Source of the DNA: Gammaproteobacteria bacterium
GTDB lineage: Bacteria; Pseudomonadota; Gammaproteobacteria; Steroidobacterales; GCA-2729495
Direction of reading: 5' to 3'
Assembly (NCBI GenBank): GCA_023383735.1
Contig: JAHDYN010000168.1
Location: 1 to 5,121 of the forward strand
DNA length: 5,121 nucleotides
The notes under the pieces are model-generated. The model saw nothing but the letters and a program-made list of their open reading frames with translations, did no database searches and was not told the origin of the DNA. The translations under genes were made by a program, and so were the position numbers. Positions 1-5,121 of this stretch are shown piece by piece (the first letter of the stretch is position 1; the number at the start of each line of letters is the position of its first letter).

Positions 1-837
1 AATTCATGCACCGGAAAGCAAGCGCTGGCGGCGCTGAAAATCAACAGGCTGCTAGAGAACAAGAAGCCGCGCCCCGTACAAGAGCCCAAGGACGCACTAC
101 GACGGCTACATCGCCGCTTAGCAATTCTTCTGCTCCGCATCGCTCCCCCGGACTACTTGCACTCCGGCCTCGGTGGTCGGTCTTTTGTGACAAATGCCCT
201 CAGTCACGTTAAGGACATGCCGGCAATCAAGCTCGACGTAAAGCGGTTCTACCCGTCTACGAAGTGGGCCCACGTGTTTCGGTTTTTTCGCCATCAGATG
301 AAATGCTCACCGGATGTCGCCGGCCTGCTAGCGACGATCGCCTGCTTCCGGGTCAACGGTGACTCGCACATCCCGACGGGCAGCTGCCTTAGCCAGATTC
401 TCGCGTATTACTGCCACAAAACTATGTTTGACGAGATCAATAATCTTGCGAAGGCACGTGGCGGTGAAATGACCGTGTATGTCGATGACATCACGATTTC
501 AATGCCCGACGCTTCCCCGGCGGATATCCGTCGCGTCGGCCGAATCATTACCAGGCAGAGTTTGGCATGGCACAAACAGCGCTTCTTCCCGCGATGGGTT
601 GCCAAACGCGTTACGGGCACCATCGTGAAGAGTGACCACATCGAGGCTGACAAAAAGCACCACTTCAAATATCGAAACACGCTAGAGCGTGTGGACGATC
701 CCACTGCCAGCATAGAGGACCGCAGCAGAGCTGCCCGCAGCGCTATTGGTATTCTTCAATCGATCGCGCAGATCGACAAGCGGCAAGCACAATCCGCCAA
801 GGGAATGTCAGTAAAGCTTAGGAGCCTGGCAATCTGA
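1..837 (+). CDS. Retron-type reverse transcriptase, 5' end cut by window edge
   Basis: An RNA-directed DNA polymerase; in retrons such an enzyme copies a partner RNA into branched multicopy DNA. The frame is open from base 1 to the TGA at 835-837, giving 278 visible residues. Visible in order, numbered from base 1: a conserved lead-in RPVQEPKDALRRLHRRL (24-40); YLHSGLGGRSF (52-62); the retron motif NAxxH as NALSH (65-69); motif A LDVKRFYPS with catalytic Asp79; motif B PTGSCLSQ (about 125-132); motif C YVDDITIS with Asp162 and Asp163; and the retron VTG triplet (204-206) followed by a basic thumb-like region. All catalytic aspartates are present and I see no frameshift. A TTG at 157 could act as a start, but family-like sequence runs well upstream of it. 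By comparison with Ec86 RT (about 320 aa, from memory) some 40 N-terminal residues are missing. GC content is lower than in the trb genes, which suggests separate acquisition. The RT assignment is firm; membership of the retrons is probable, because the msr-msd RNA is not in view. Confidence 0.92.
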   Translation, partial: NSCTGKQALAALKINRLLENKKPRPVQEPKDALRRLHRRLAILLLRIAPPDYLHSGLGGRSFVTNALSHVKDMPAIKLDVKRFYPSTKWAHVFRFFRHQMKCSPDVAGLLATIACFRVNGDSHIPTGSCLSQILAYYCHKTMFDEINNLAKARGGEMTVYVDDITISMPDASPADIRRVGRIITRQSLAWHKQRFFPRWVAKRVTGTIVKSDHIEADKKHHFKYRNTLERVDDPTASIEDRSRAARSAIGILQSIAQIDKRQAQSAKGMSVKLRSLAI

Positions 838-864
838 CGCAATAGGTCTTTCCGTGGTTGCGTT
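836..864 (+). other. Possible stem-loop at the end of the reverse transcriptase gene
   Basis: ACGCAA (837-842) and TTGCGT (858-863) form a perfect 6-bp inverted repeat. One G-U pair can be added at each end, leaving a loop of about 13 bases. The stem overlaps the RT stop codon. No T-run follows, so it does not look like a classical intrinsic terminator. It could be an mRNA 3' structure or chance. Confidence 0.25.
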
Positions 865-904
865 GAAGCGCCCGTACTGAGCTGAGCGGTATGGATCGCA
901 CGGA

Positions 905-939
905 GTCCGCCAGACTACGCCCAAGCACGTTGTCCGCCA
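905..939. repeat. Two copies of an 8-base direct repeat
   Basis: GTCCGCCA occurs at 905-912 and again at 932-939, with starts 27 bases apart, in the gap between the RT and LysR genes. The second copy overlaps the -35 candidate of the LysR gene. It could be a regulator binding site, but eight bases in GC-rich DNA may easily recur by chance. Confidence 0.25.
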
Positions 940-959
940 TAGCGCCGAACTGCGATAAC
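930..959 (+). promoter_or_regulatory. Weak sigma70-like promoter candidate for the LysR gene
   Basis: TTGTCC (930-935) and GATAAC (954-959), 18 bases apart, each match four of six consensus positions. The predicted transcription start would fall at about 965-967, right at the ATG at 967, so the message would be leaderless. This fits the lack of a clear Shine-Dalgarno sequence before that ATG. The matches are weak. Confidence 0.25.
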
Positions 960-966
960 GGCGTCT

Positions 967-1908
967 ATGGATTTGAGACATCTACGCCATTTCGTGGTCG
1001 TAGCCGAAGAACAGCACTTCGGCCGCGCGGCGGCCCGACTCGGCATCGAGCAATCGCCTCTGTCGCGATCCATCCGCCATCTCGAGGGCCAGCTGCGCTG
1101 CTCCCTACTCGTCCGATCCGCGCGCGGTAGCCAACTGACGGTGGCCGGCGCCGCACTACTGTCCGAAGCTCGCGCCATTCTGTCCCATGCCGCCCGACTG
1201 AAGGCGCATGCGCGTTTTCTCGAACAAGGCCGTACCCAATTCCTTCGTCTCGGCGTGTGTGACTCGATTGCGAGCCCGCGCTTGTCCCTCCACCTCGCCA
1301 CGCTCCGCCGTAGGTGCCCGGATCTGGCCATCGAAATTCAGTCCCTGAGCGGGGATCCCGTGGCCAGCGCCATCGAACAGGAGCGGGTCGATGCACTCTT
1401 CGCTCTCGGCCTGCGCGATACCAGTACGCTCGTCCGCACCGCCTGCTGGGACGAACGTCTCGACGTCGTTATGGCGACCAGCCACCGACTCGCCTCGGCA
1501 GCAACCGTGCCCTTGAGCACCTTGCTGGCGACTGACGAACTGCTCATCGCACAGCCGTGGGCGGCCGTCTCCGACCGCTGGCTGCGAGACACCGCGGCTG
1601 ACGCAGTTTGCCCCGTGCTCCGCGCCCTGCCCACGGTGCCCGCATTGCTCACCGCAGTCGGACTGGATCTGGGCATCGCCCTCGTACCGTGCGGAATCGC
1701 GGCTTCCTTCGCCAGGACGGACGTTAAAGTGCGGCGGATCGCCGGCCGGCAACGCCGTGTGCCCGCCGTCATGCTCTCGCGCCGGGACGCGACCCACCCC
1801 GCCATCGCCATCCTCCGCGAGATGGCCCGCGAGCGATCCATTTCTCGCGTCAGACACCTTACTTCCGATCCCGACGCGCCTGCTGAAACCCTCGATCGTT
1901 CACCATGA
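967..1908 (+). CDS. LysR-family transcriptional regulator
   Basis: A DNA-binding regulator of 313 residues, normal for the family. The N-terminus MDLRHLRHFVVVAEEQHFGR is typical, and the winged helix-turn-helix spans about residues 18-40 (FGRAAARLGIEQSPLSRSIRHLE). A linker helix follows (to about 85), then a substrate-binding-type effector domain (about 90-290), for example LRLGVCDSIASPRLS near its start and GLDLGIALVPCGIA in its second half. The ATG at 967 is chosen because the family match begins at once, although no good ribosome site precedes it. The last 17 codons overlap the tail of the convergent DUF2274 gene by 50 bases. LysR-type genes are often divergent from their targets; here the upstream neighbour is the RT gene on the same strand, so no target is evident. 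I recall a LysR-type regulator named traR in Tn4371-type elements; identity with it is not shown here. The effector is unknown. Confidence 0.93.
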   Translation: MDLRHLRHFVVVAEEQHFGRAAARLGIEQSPLSRSIRHLEGQLRCSLLVRSARGSQLTVAGAALLSEARAILSHAARLKAHARFLEQGRTQFLRLGVCDSIASPRLSLHLATLRRRCPDLAIEIQSLSGDPVASAIEQERVDALFALGLRDTSTLVRTACWDERLDVVMATSHRLASAATVPLSTLLATDELLIAQPWAAVSDRWLRDTAADAVCPVLRALPTVPALLTAVGLDLGIALVPCGIAASFARTDVKVRRIAGRQRRVPAVMLSRRDATHPAIAILREMARERSISRVRHLTSDPDAPAETLDRSP

Positions 1909-2074
1909 AGGTCTGCAGCATCACCGGAATCAGTGTCTCCGGTGTGACCGCCTGGCCGTGCAGGTCGGCGTGCAGCCGCGCGTAGTCATCCAGCGCCGCC
2001 TTGAGTTCGACGGAGATTGTGATCGTCAATCGGAGCGGCTTTGCCGCTGGCAGGGGTCCAAGTCGCAGCTTCAC
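1859..2074 (-). CDS. DUF2274-type small protein, last gene of the trb operon
   Basis: A 71-residue basic protein. The GTG start overlaps the trbI stop in a GTGA arrangement and is preceded by AGGAGG (2082-2087) 7 bases upstream, so translation is well supported. It matches my memory of DUF2274 proteins, which follow trbI in P-type conjugative elements and have no known function. The layout KPLRLTITIS (12-21), then a helix-like VELKAALDDYARLHADL (22-38), a short turn, and TPETLIPVMLQTFMVND (44-60) resembles a ribbon-helix-helix fold of strand, helix, helix. A role as DNA-binding protein or operon autoregulator is therefore possible but is inference. The stop TAA (1861-1859) lies inside the 3' end of the convergent LysR gene. 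The gene is real with high likelihood; its function is unknown. Confidence 0.87.
   Translation of the reverse strand: MKLRLGPLPAAKPLRLTITISVELKAALDDYARLHADLHGQAVTPETLIPVMLQTFMVNDRGFQQARRDRK
1922..1944 (+). other. Perfect 7-bp inverted repeat just past the LysR stop
   Basis: CACCGGA (1922-1928) and TCCGGTG (1938-1944) form a GC-rich stem with a 9-base loop, starting 14 bases after the LysR stop codon. There is no T-run on either strand, so it is at best a weak terminator or mRNA 3' end structure for the LysR transcript. It lies within the DUF2274 coding sequence, where codon content could produce it by chance. Confidence 0.25.
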
Positions 2075-3363
2075 AGCGACGCCTCCTGCACCTCAGTTGA
2101 ACCATAGGGCCGCAACACCAGATCCCGATTGACGATCACCCGCACCGGATAGCCTGGGCGAATGGTCAGCGTCGGCTGTTGACTCAGATTGCGGCGCGTG
2201 AGTTGCTGGCCAATCTGATTGACGGTGTCTTGGGCGCTGTCGCGCGTGGCGATGATGATGGAACCCGAGTCACCCGAGCGCTCCGGCGACGCGAGCTCGG
2301 TATTGATCCCGATCAACGTGGCAAGCACGGCGCCAGTGAAGACCTGCTTCCAGTGCTGGTCGACGCCGTCCTCCAGCCCGGCATAGCCGGCGAGATCCAC
2401 GCCCGGCAACCGGTCCAGGACCAAAGACGAGCCATCCGGCAACAGCAACCGGGTCCAGACCAGCAGCACGCGCCGCTGGCCCCCGGCAACCTGGCTGTCG
2501 TACTGACCGAGCAGTCGGGACCCTTGCGGAATGAGCAAGTGCTCGCCGCTGACCGTATCGAACACGTTGCCGGTCACCGTGGCGATGATCTGACCGGGCA
2601 AGTCCGAGTTGATGCCCGTCAACAGCGCAGCAGGAATCACCGTGCCCGCCATCACCTCGTAGGGTGAGCGCGGCACCTGCAAGGTCGCGCTCGCATAGAT
2701 CGCCGGGTCCACCGCCTTGTCCACGAACGCCTGCTTGGCAGACTGACCGTTCCCGGTGGATCCGGCATCGCCCGGTGATGGCTCACGATTCAATCCAATC
2801 GCATCAAGGGGTTCAGTCGCCTCGATGCTCGCCGCCGCCTCACTCGGGTTCACGGCTCGACGCTGCGCCAGTTGAAAAAACACTTGCGCCTTGCTCGCCG
2901 CGAGTTCTTCATCGTGCTGTTGCAAGCGTCCCGAGCGGGCCGCGTCTTCGGCCGGGTCGGGCCAGTAGGAGTCCCCCGCAGCGGCCCGCTCCACGCCGGC
3001 TTCTTCTTCCGCCCTGAGCACCGGCCGCCCGAGTTCGCCGACGGGCGCGCCGAGCACCGGCGGCAGACTCGCATAGTCGCGCGGCAACGCACTCAAGCCC
3101 TCCGGGCGCGCTACGCGCTCTGCCGGCGGAGCCGCTTCCGCTGCCGCCCGCGGCGATGGCGGCCGCAACGCCCACCACGTCGCGCCGAAGATGACGAGAC
3201 CGCCGACGCCTGTCGCGATCATCAGGTTGCGGCGATTCAAGCGCACCACCGGCCGCGGCGGCGCGCGCAGCGCGAGGTGGTCGGCCGGTTCCTTGGTCGC
3301 CACCTCCGCCGCACCCGGCGCGGGTTCGCCCACCCCACCGTCATTCGGCTCAGTCTCACTCAT
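2071..3363 (-). CDS. trbI: TrbI, VirB10-like conjugation channel protein
   Basis: VirB10-type component of the type IV secretion core complex. It is anchored in the inner membrane, crosses the periplasm and contributes to the outer-membrane pore for DNA transfer. The 430 residues show a cytoplasmic N-terminus of about 43 residues (acidic, then RLNRRN); one membrane segment (about 47-66, IATGVGGLVIFGATWW); a proline- and alanine-rich periplasmic linker (67-220), including a charged, possibly helical stretch at 140-170; and the TrbI/VirB10 domain from about 225 to 425. The domain holds VMAGTVIPAALLTGINSDLP, VSGEHLLIPQGSRLLGQYDS, DRLPGVDLAGYAGLEDGVDQ and the closing TIRPGYPVRVIVNRDLVL. The ATG overlaps the trbG stop as ATGA, with GGAG (3372-3375) 8 bases upstream. 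Length and domains look complete. Translational coupling with trbG is likely. Confidence 0.96.
   Translation of the reverse strand: MSETEPNDGGVGEPAPGAAEVATKEPADHLALRAPPRPVVRLNRRNLMIATGVGGLVIFGATWWALRPPSPRAAAEAAPPAERVARPEGLSALPRDYASLPPVLGAPVGELGRPVLRAEEEAGVERAAAGDSYWPDPAEDAARSGRLQQHDEELAASKAQVFFQLAQRRAVNPSEAAASIEATEPLDAIGLNREPSPGDAGSTGNGQSAKQAFVDKAVDPAIYASATLQVPRSPYEVMAGTVIPAALLTGINSDLPGQIIATVTGNVFDTVSGEHLLIPQGSRLLGQYDSQVAGGQRRVLLVWTRLLLPDGSSLVLDRLPGVDLAGYAGLEDGVDQHWKQVFTGAVLATLIGINTELASPERSGDSGSIIIATRDSAQDTVNQIGQQLTRRNLSQQPTLTIRPGYPVRVIVNRDLVLRPYGSTEVQEASL
2082..2087 (-). promoter_or_regulatory. Ribosome binding site of the DUF2274 gene
   Basis: AGGAGG on the minus strand, 7 bases before the GTG at 2074, within the last codons of trbI. 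It decides the start and supports the GTGA overlap. Confidence 0.8.
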
Positions 3364-4313
3364 CGCCGCCGCTCCGCGGCCGGTACGCGGCGGATGCGCA
3401 CCACCTGTTGGGCATCCGCACCCAGCCGCAGCTCGGCCGTCTCGAACAAGCGATCGACCAGGTAGTACGGCGGCCGACTGCGGTAGTTGACGAGTTCGAC
3501 CTGGTCCTTCGGGCCGACCGTGAACAACGGCGGCAGATCGCTGACCCCGGGTGGGAACTGGATGTAGACCTTCTCCCCGTCATCAAAGGCCCGTAGCGGC
3601 CGCCAGGCCGGGCTGTCGCCGCTGATGGCGTAGCGGAAGTTCAACCGTTCCAGCGCCACGCCGGTGGCGACCGGGGCCAGTGCCTCGGCACGCGCCGTTT
3701 GGGTCTTGAGCAAGGCGAGTCGATCCAGCGGGTAGCGCCAGGCCACGGTGGCCATCCAGGTGTCCGGCGTGGCGGTGAGTTCCAGGTGATAGCTGCGCCG
3801 GTCGGTGTGAATGACCAGGTTGGTGCTCAGGTCTGCACGGACCGGTTTGACGAGCACGTGGACGCGCGCCTCGGCGCCGGTGCCACTGCGGGTGTCACCG
3901 ATCACCCAGCGCACCGTGTCGCCGGCCGATACCGAAATCAAGTTCTCGCCGGGCTCGAGCGCCAGATCAGTCACGCGCTCGGGGCTGGCGTAGACCTGAT
4001 ACAAGGCCTCCGGGCTGTAGGGCCAGAGCTGCGTCGCGTTGACGTAATTGTCGAGGCTCGGCTCGACGCGCGCCGCGGCGTGCGCCTCGCTCACCGCGTC
4101 GCGCGGGTCGGCCGCGGGTGACTCGGACCCGCGCGGCTTGAGCTGGCCGGGCAGCGGCAGCAGCCTCGGGATCTCCACCACCTCGACCGGCTTCGGCGGC
4201 TCCGGGAGACGCGCGGCCGGCACGAGTTCATCCGGCAGCACTTCCAACGGGCGAGGCGTCGCGCAGGCAACCAGCACACTGGACAGGGACAACAACAACA
4301 CTAGATTTCGCAC
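3360..4313 (-). CDS. trbG: TrbG, VirB9-like outer-membrane channel protein with lipobox
   Basis: VirB9/CagX-type part of the conjugation core complex, working with TrbI at the outer membrane. The 317 residues start with MRNLVLLLSLSSVLVAC, a lipoprotein signal with lipobox LVAC at Cys17. Position +2 is Ala, not Asp, which favours the outer membrane. A proline-rich spacer follows (about 30-60). The VirB9 region begins near residue 95: LEPGENLISVSAGDTVRW (119-136), a beta-rich stretch with VHVLVKP (151-157) and TNLVIHTDRRSYHLEL (164-179), then LNFRYAISGDSPAWRP (224-239). The C-terminal domain contains FDDGEKVYIQFPPG (243-256) and DRLFETAELRLG (287-298). The start is GTG with AAGGAG 7 bases upstream, 12 bases after the trbF stop. 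The gene is intact. No trbH gene lies between it and trbI, so the lipid anchor may replace a VirB7-type lipoprotein (inference). Confidence 0.95.
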   Translation of the reverse strand: MRNLVLLLSLSSVLVACATPRPLEVLPDELVPAARLPEPPKPVEVVEIPRLLPLPGQLKPRGSESPAADPRDAVSEAHAAARVEPSLDNYVNATQLWPYSPEALYQVYASPERVTDLALEPGENLISVSAGDTVRWVIGDTRSGTGAEARVHVLVKPVRADLSTNLVIHTDRRSYHLELTATPDTWMATVAWRYPLDRLALLKTQTARAEALAPVATGVALERLNFRYAISGDSPAWRPLRAFDDGEKVYIQFPPGVSDLPPLFTVGPKDQVELVNYRSRPPYYLVDRLFETAELRLGADAQQVVRIRRVPAAERRR

Positions 4314-4320
4314 AGAGGTA

Positions 4321-4326
4321 CTCCTT
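4321..4326 (-). promoter_or_regulatory. Ribosome binding site of trbG
   Basis: AAGGAG on the minus strand, 7 bases before the GTG at 4313. Its first A is the last base of the trbF TGA stop, so termination and re-initiation are close together. Confidence 0.75.
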
Positions 4327-5018
4327 CAACCGGTCGCGTTCAGCTCCCGGCTCCAGTTCAGACCATCGACATAAATTCCCAAGGGGTTCTGGCGCAGCCG
4401 CTGCTCGTCGCGCGGCGGATTGAGCAGCACGGTGAGAATGGCCGTCCAGCGCTCGGTGGTGGCCAGCGCTCCGTTGGCGTAGGCGCGCTCGATCCAGCGC
4501 ACCTGAAACGAGTTGGCCGAGGCACGCACCACGCTGGTGACCTCTACCGCCACGGAGGTCTGCCCGACCCGCGCGAAGGGATCATTGGTCCGGGCGTAGT
4601 CGTTGAGCGTCGCGGCACCCCGATCGGTGACGGTGTCGTAGGCGGCGAGCCAGTTGTCGCGAAGCACGATCGGGTCGATTGACCGGGAACGCACGCGGCG
4701 AATGAACTGCTCAAGGTGATAGGCGAGCTGCGCCTCGCTGGGCCGGTAGGTCTCGGTGGCAGGGCCCACAGCCCGCACCTCACCCAGCCGGTCCACCTCC
4801 ACCACATAGGGCGTGATGGTCGAGCGGCCGAGCTGGGCCAGCAGCCCCCCGGCAATGAAGCCCGAGAGGATCAGACAGCCGAAGGCCATCCGCCGCCAGT
4901 TCAGCGCCTGAACGCGGGCGCTACCGATGCGCTCGTCCCAGCGTTGCTGGGCCGCTTGGTATGGCGTGGCGGGTGGTGGTGTGGTCGAGTAACGGACACT
5001 GGGTCGTCGAAAGCGCAC
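4326..5018 (-). CDS. trbF: TrbF, VirB8-like inner-membrane assembly protein
   Basis: VirB8-type bitopic protein that helps nucleate the type IV secretion machine at the inner membrane. The 230 residues consist of a short cytoplasmic head with a proline patch (TTPPPATPYQAAQQRWDERIG, about 12-32), one membrane segment (about 44-63, MAFGCLILSGFIAGGLLAQL), and a periplasmic NTF2-like domain. Visible in that domain are ITPYVVEVDRLGEV (68-81), LAYHLEQFIRRVRS (98-111), a predicted helix DNWLAAYDTVTDRGAATLNDY (121-141), alternating strands such as TSVAVEVTSVVRA and SFQVRWIERAY, and the closing NPLGIYVDGLNWSREL (211-226), which I associate with TrbF. The GTG start is set by AGGAGG 8 bases upstream. 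It is in the same frame as trbL with only one codon after the trbL TGA, so no longer form is possible without stop read-through. The length is normal. Confidence 0.95.
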   Translation of the reverse strand: MRFRRPSVRYSTTPPPATPYQAAQQRWDERIGSARVQALNWRRMAFGCLILSGFIAGGLLAQLGRSTITPYVVEVDRLGEVRAVGPATETYRPSEAQLAYHLEQFIRRVRSRSIDPIVLRDNWLAAYDTVTDRGAATLNDYARTNDPFARVGQTSVAVEVTSVVRASANSFQVRWIERAYANGALATTERWTAILTVLLNPPRDEQRLRQNPLGIYVDGLNWSRELNATG

Positions 5019-5021
5019 GGT

Positions 5022-5121
5022 TCAGTCCTCCTGACGCAATGAGGGGTTGGCACCGGCCCCGCCGGTGTCGGCACCGCGCACGGTGTGGGCGGCGGTCGCG
5101 ATGCCGTGGGTTAGGGTCTGG
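5022..5121 (-). CDS. trbL: TrbL, C-terminal end only (cut by window edge)
   Basis: The last 32 codons of the gene preceding trbF, open from the right edge to TGA at 5024-5022. They encode a hydrophilic tail that includes RGADTGGAGANPSLRQED. Position directly before trbF and the Gly/Ala/Asn-rich tail fit TrbL, the VirB6-like multi-spanning inner-membrane protein of P-type conjugation, whose membrane part would lie outside the window. The stop is 3 bases from the trbF start, and the trbF ribosome site lies inside its last codons. The name rests mainly on gene order, since too little is visible for a domain match. Confidence 0.72.
   Translation of the reverse strand, partial: QTLTHGIATAAHTVRGADTGGAGANPSLRQED
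5027..5032 (-). promoter_or_regulatory. Ribosome binding site of trbF
   Basis: AGGAGG on the minus strand, 8 bases before the GTG at 5018 and inside the final Gln-Glu-Asp codons of trbL. It fixes the trbF start. Confidence 0.8.

Noticed and set aside
157..159. TTG as the start of the reverse transcriptase
   Set aside because: The RT-like segment RPVQEPKDALRRLHRRL lies upstream in the same frame, so the real start is beyond the left edge.
6..212. Short plus-strand open frame at the left edge
   Set aside because: It is out of frame with the RT, which is open through the whole stretch and shows RT family sequence; this frame has no recognisable features.
281..295. T-run resembling the short T-rich att core I recall for Tn4371 elements
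   Set aside because: The bases read ggttttttcgccat, which does not match TTTTTCAT exactly, and it encodes conserved RT residues; no second copy was seen.
408..713. Minus-strand open frame within the reverse transcriptase
   Set aside because: It lies antisense to a clear RT core, has no ribosome site or family resemblance, and is a shadow frame.
1156..1857. Long minus-strand open frame antisense to the LysR gene
   Set aside because: Long antisense frames are expected in GC-rich coding DNA; the translation is low-complexity, and the LysR frame is strongly supported.
1922..1944. Inverted repeat as a Rho-independent terminator of either strand
   Set aside because: The stem is good but no T-run follows on either strand, and it lies in coding sequence; kept only as a low-confidence stem-loop.
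2872..3465. Plus-strand open frames antisense to trbI and trbG (also 2179-2667, 2664-3017, 3699-4121, 4048-4374)
   Set aside because: All are antisense to well-matched trb genes, rich in Arg, Pro and His as expected of shadow frames, and lack ribosome sites.

Overview
The window joins two unlike pieces of DNA from what is probably a GC-rich Pseudomonadota genome. The right two thirds, read on the minus strand, is the distal end of a P-type (Trb) conjugation operon in the order trbL (C-terminal end only), trbF, trbG, trbI and a small DUF2274-type gene. There is no separate trbH. I recall this order from integrative conjugative elements of the Tn4371 type and related P-type elements, so the window probably lies near one end of such an element. 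No integrase, relaxase or attachment site is visible.

Layout: bases 1-837 (+) hold a reverse transcriptase whose reading frame is already open at the left edge, so its start lies outside. Bases 838-966 are a short intergenic stretch with a possible hairpin, an 8-base direct repeat and a weak promoter candidate. Bases 967-1908 (+) hold a LysR-type regulator. Bases 1859-5121 (-) hold the trb operon, whose last gene overlaps the LysR gene tail to tail by 50 bases.

The trb genes are tightly packed: trbL stops 3 bases before trbF, trbF stops 12 bases before trbG, and trbG/trbI and trbI/DUF2274 each overlap by 4 bases. Each start has a visible Shine-Dalgarno sequence. TrbF (VirB8-like), TrbG (VirB9-like) and TrbI (VirB10-like) would form the periplasmic and outer-membrane core of the mating-pair channel, and TrbL (VirB6-like) its inner-membrane part.

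The most interesting gene is the reverse transcriptase. Besides the polymerase motifs (LDVKRFYPS, PTGSCLSQ, YVDD) it carries the two motifs typical of retron enzymes: NAxxH before motif A and VTG after the YVDD box. Its GC content is about 50% in sampled lines, against about 65-72% in the trb genes. It is therefore probably cargo of separate origin, and a retron or retron-like anti-phage system is the best guess. Its non-coding RNA and any effector would lie left of the window and cannot be seen.
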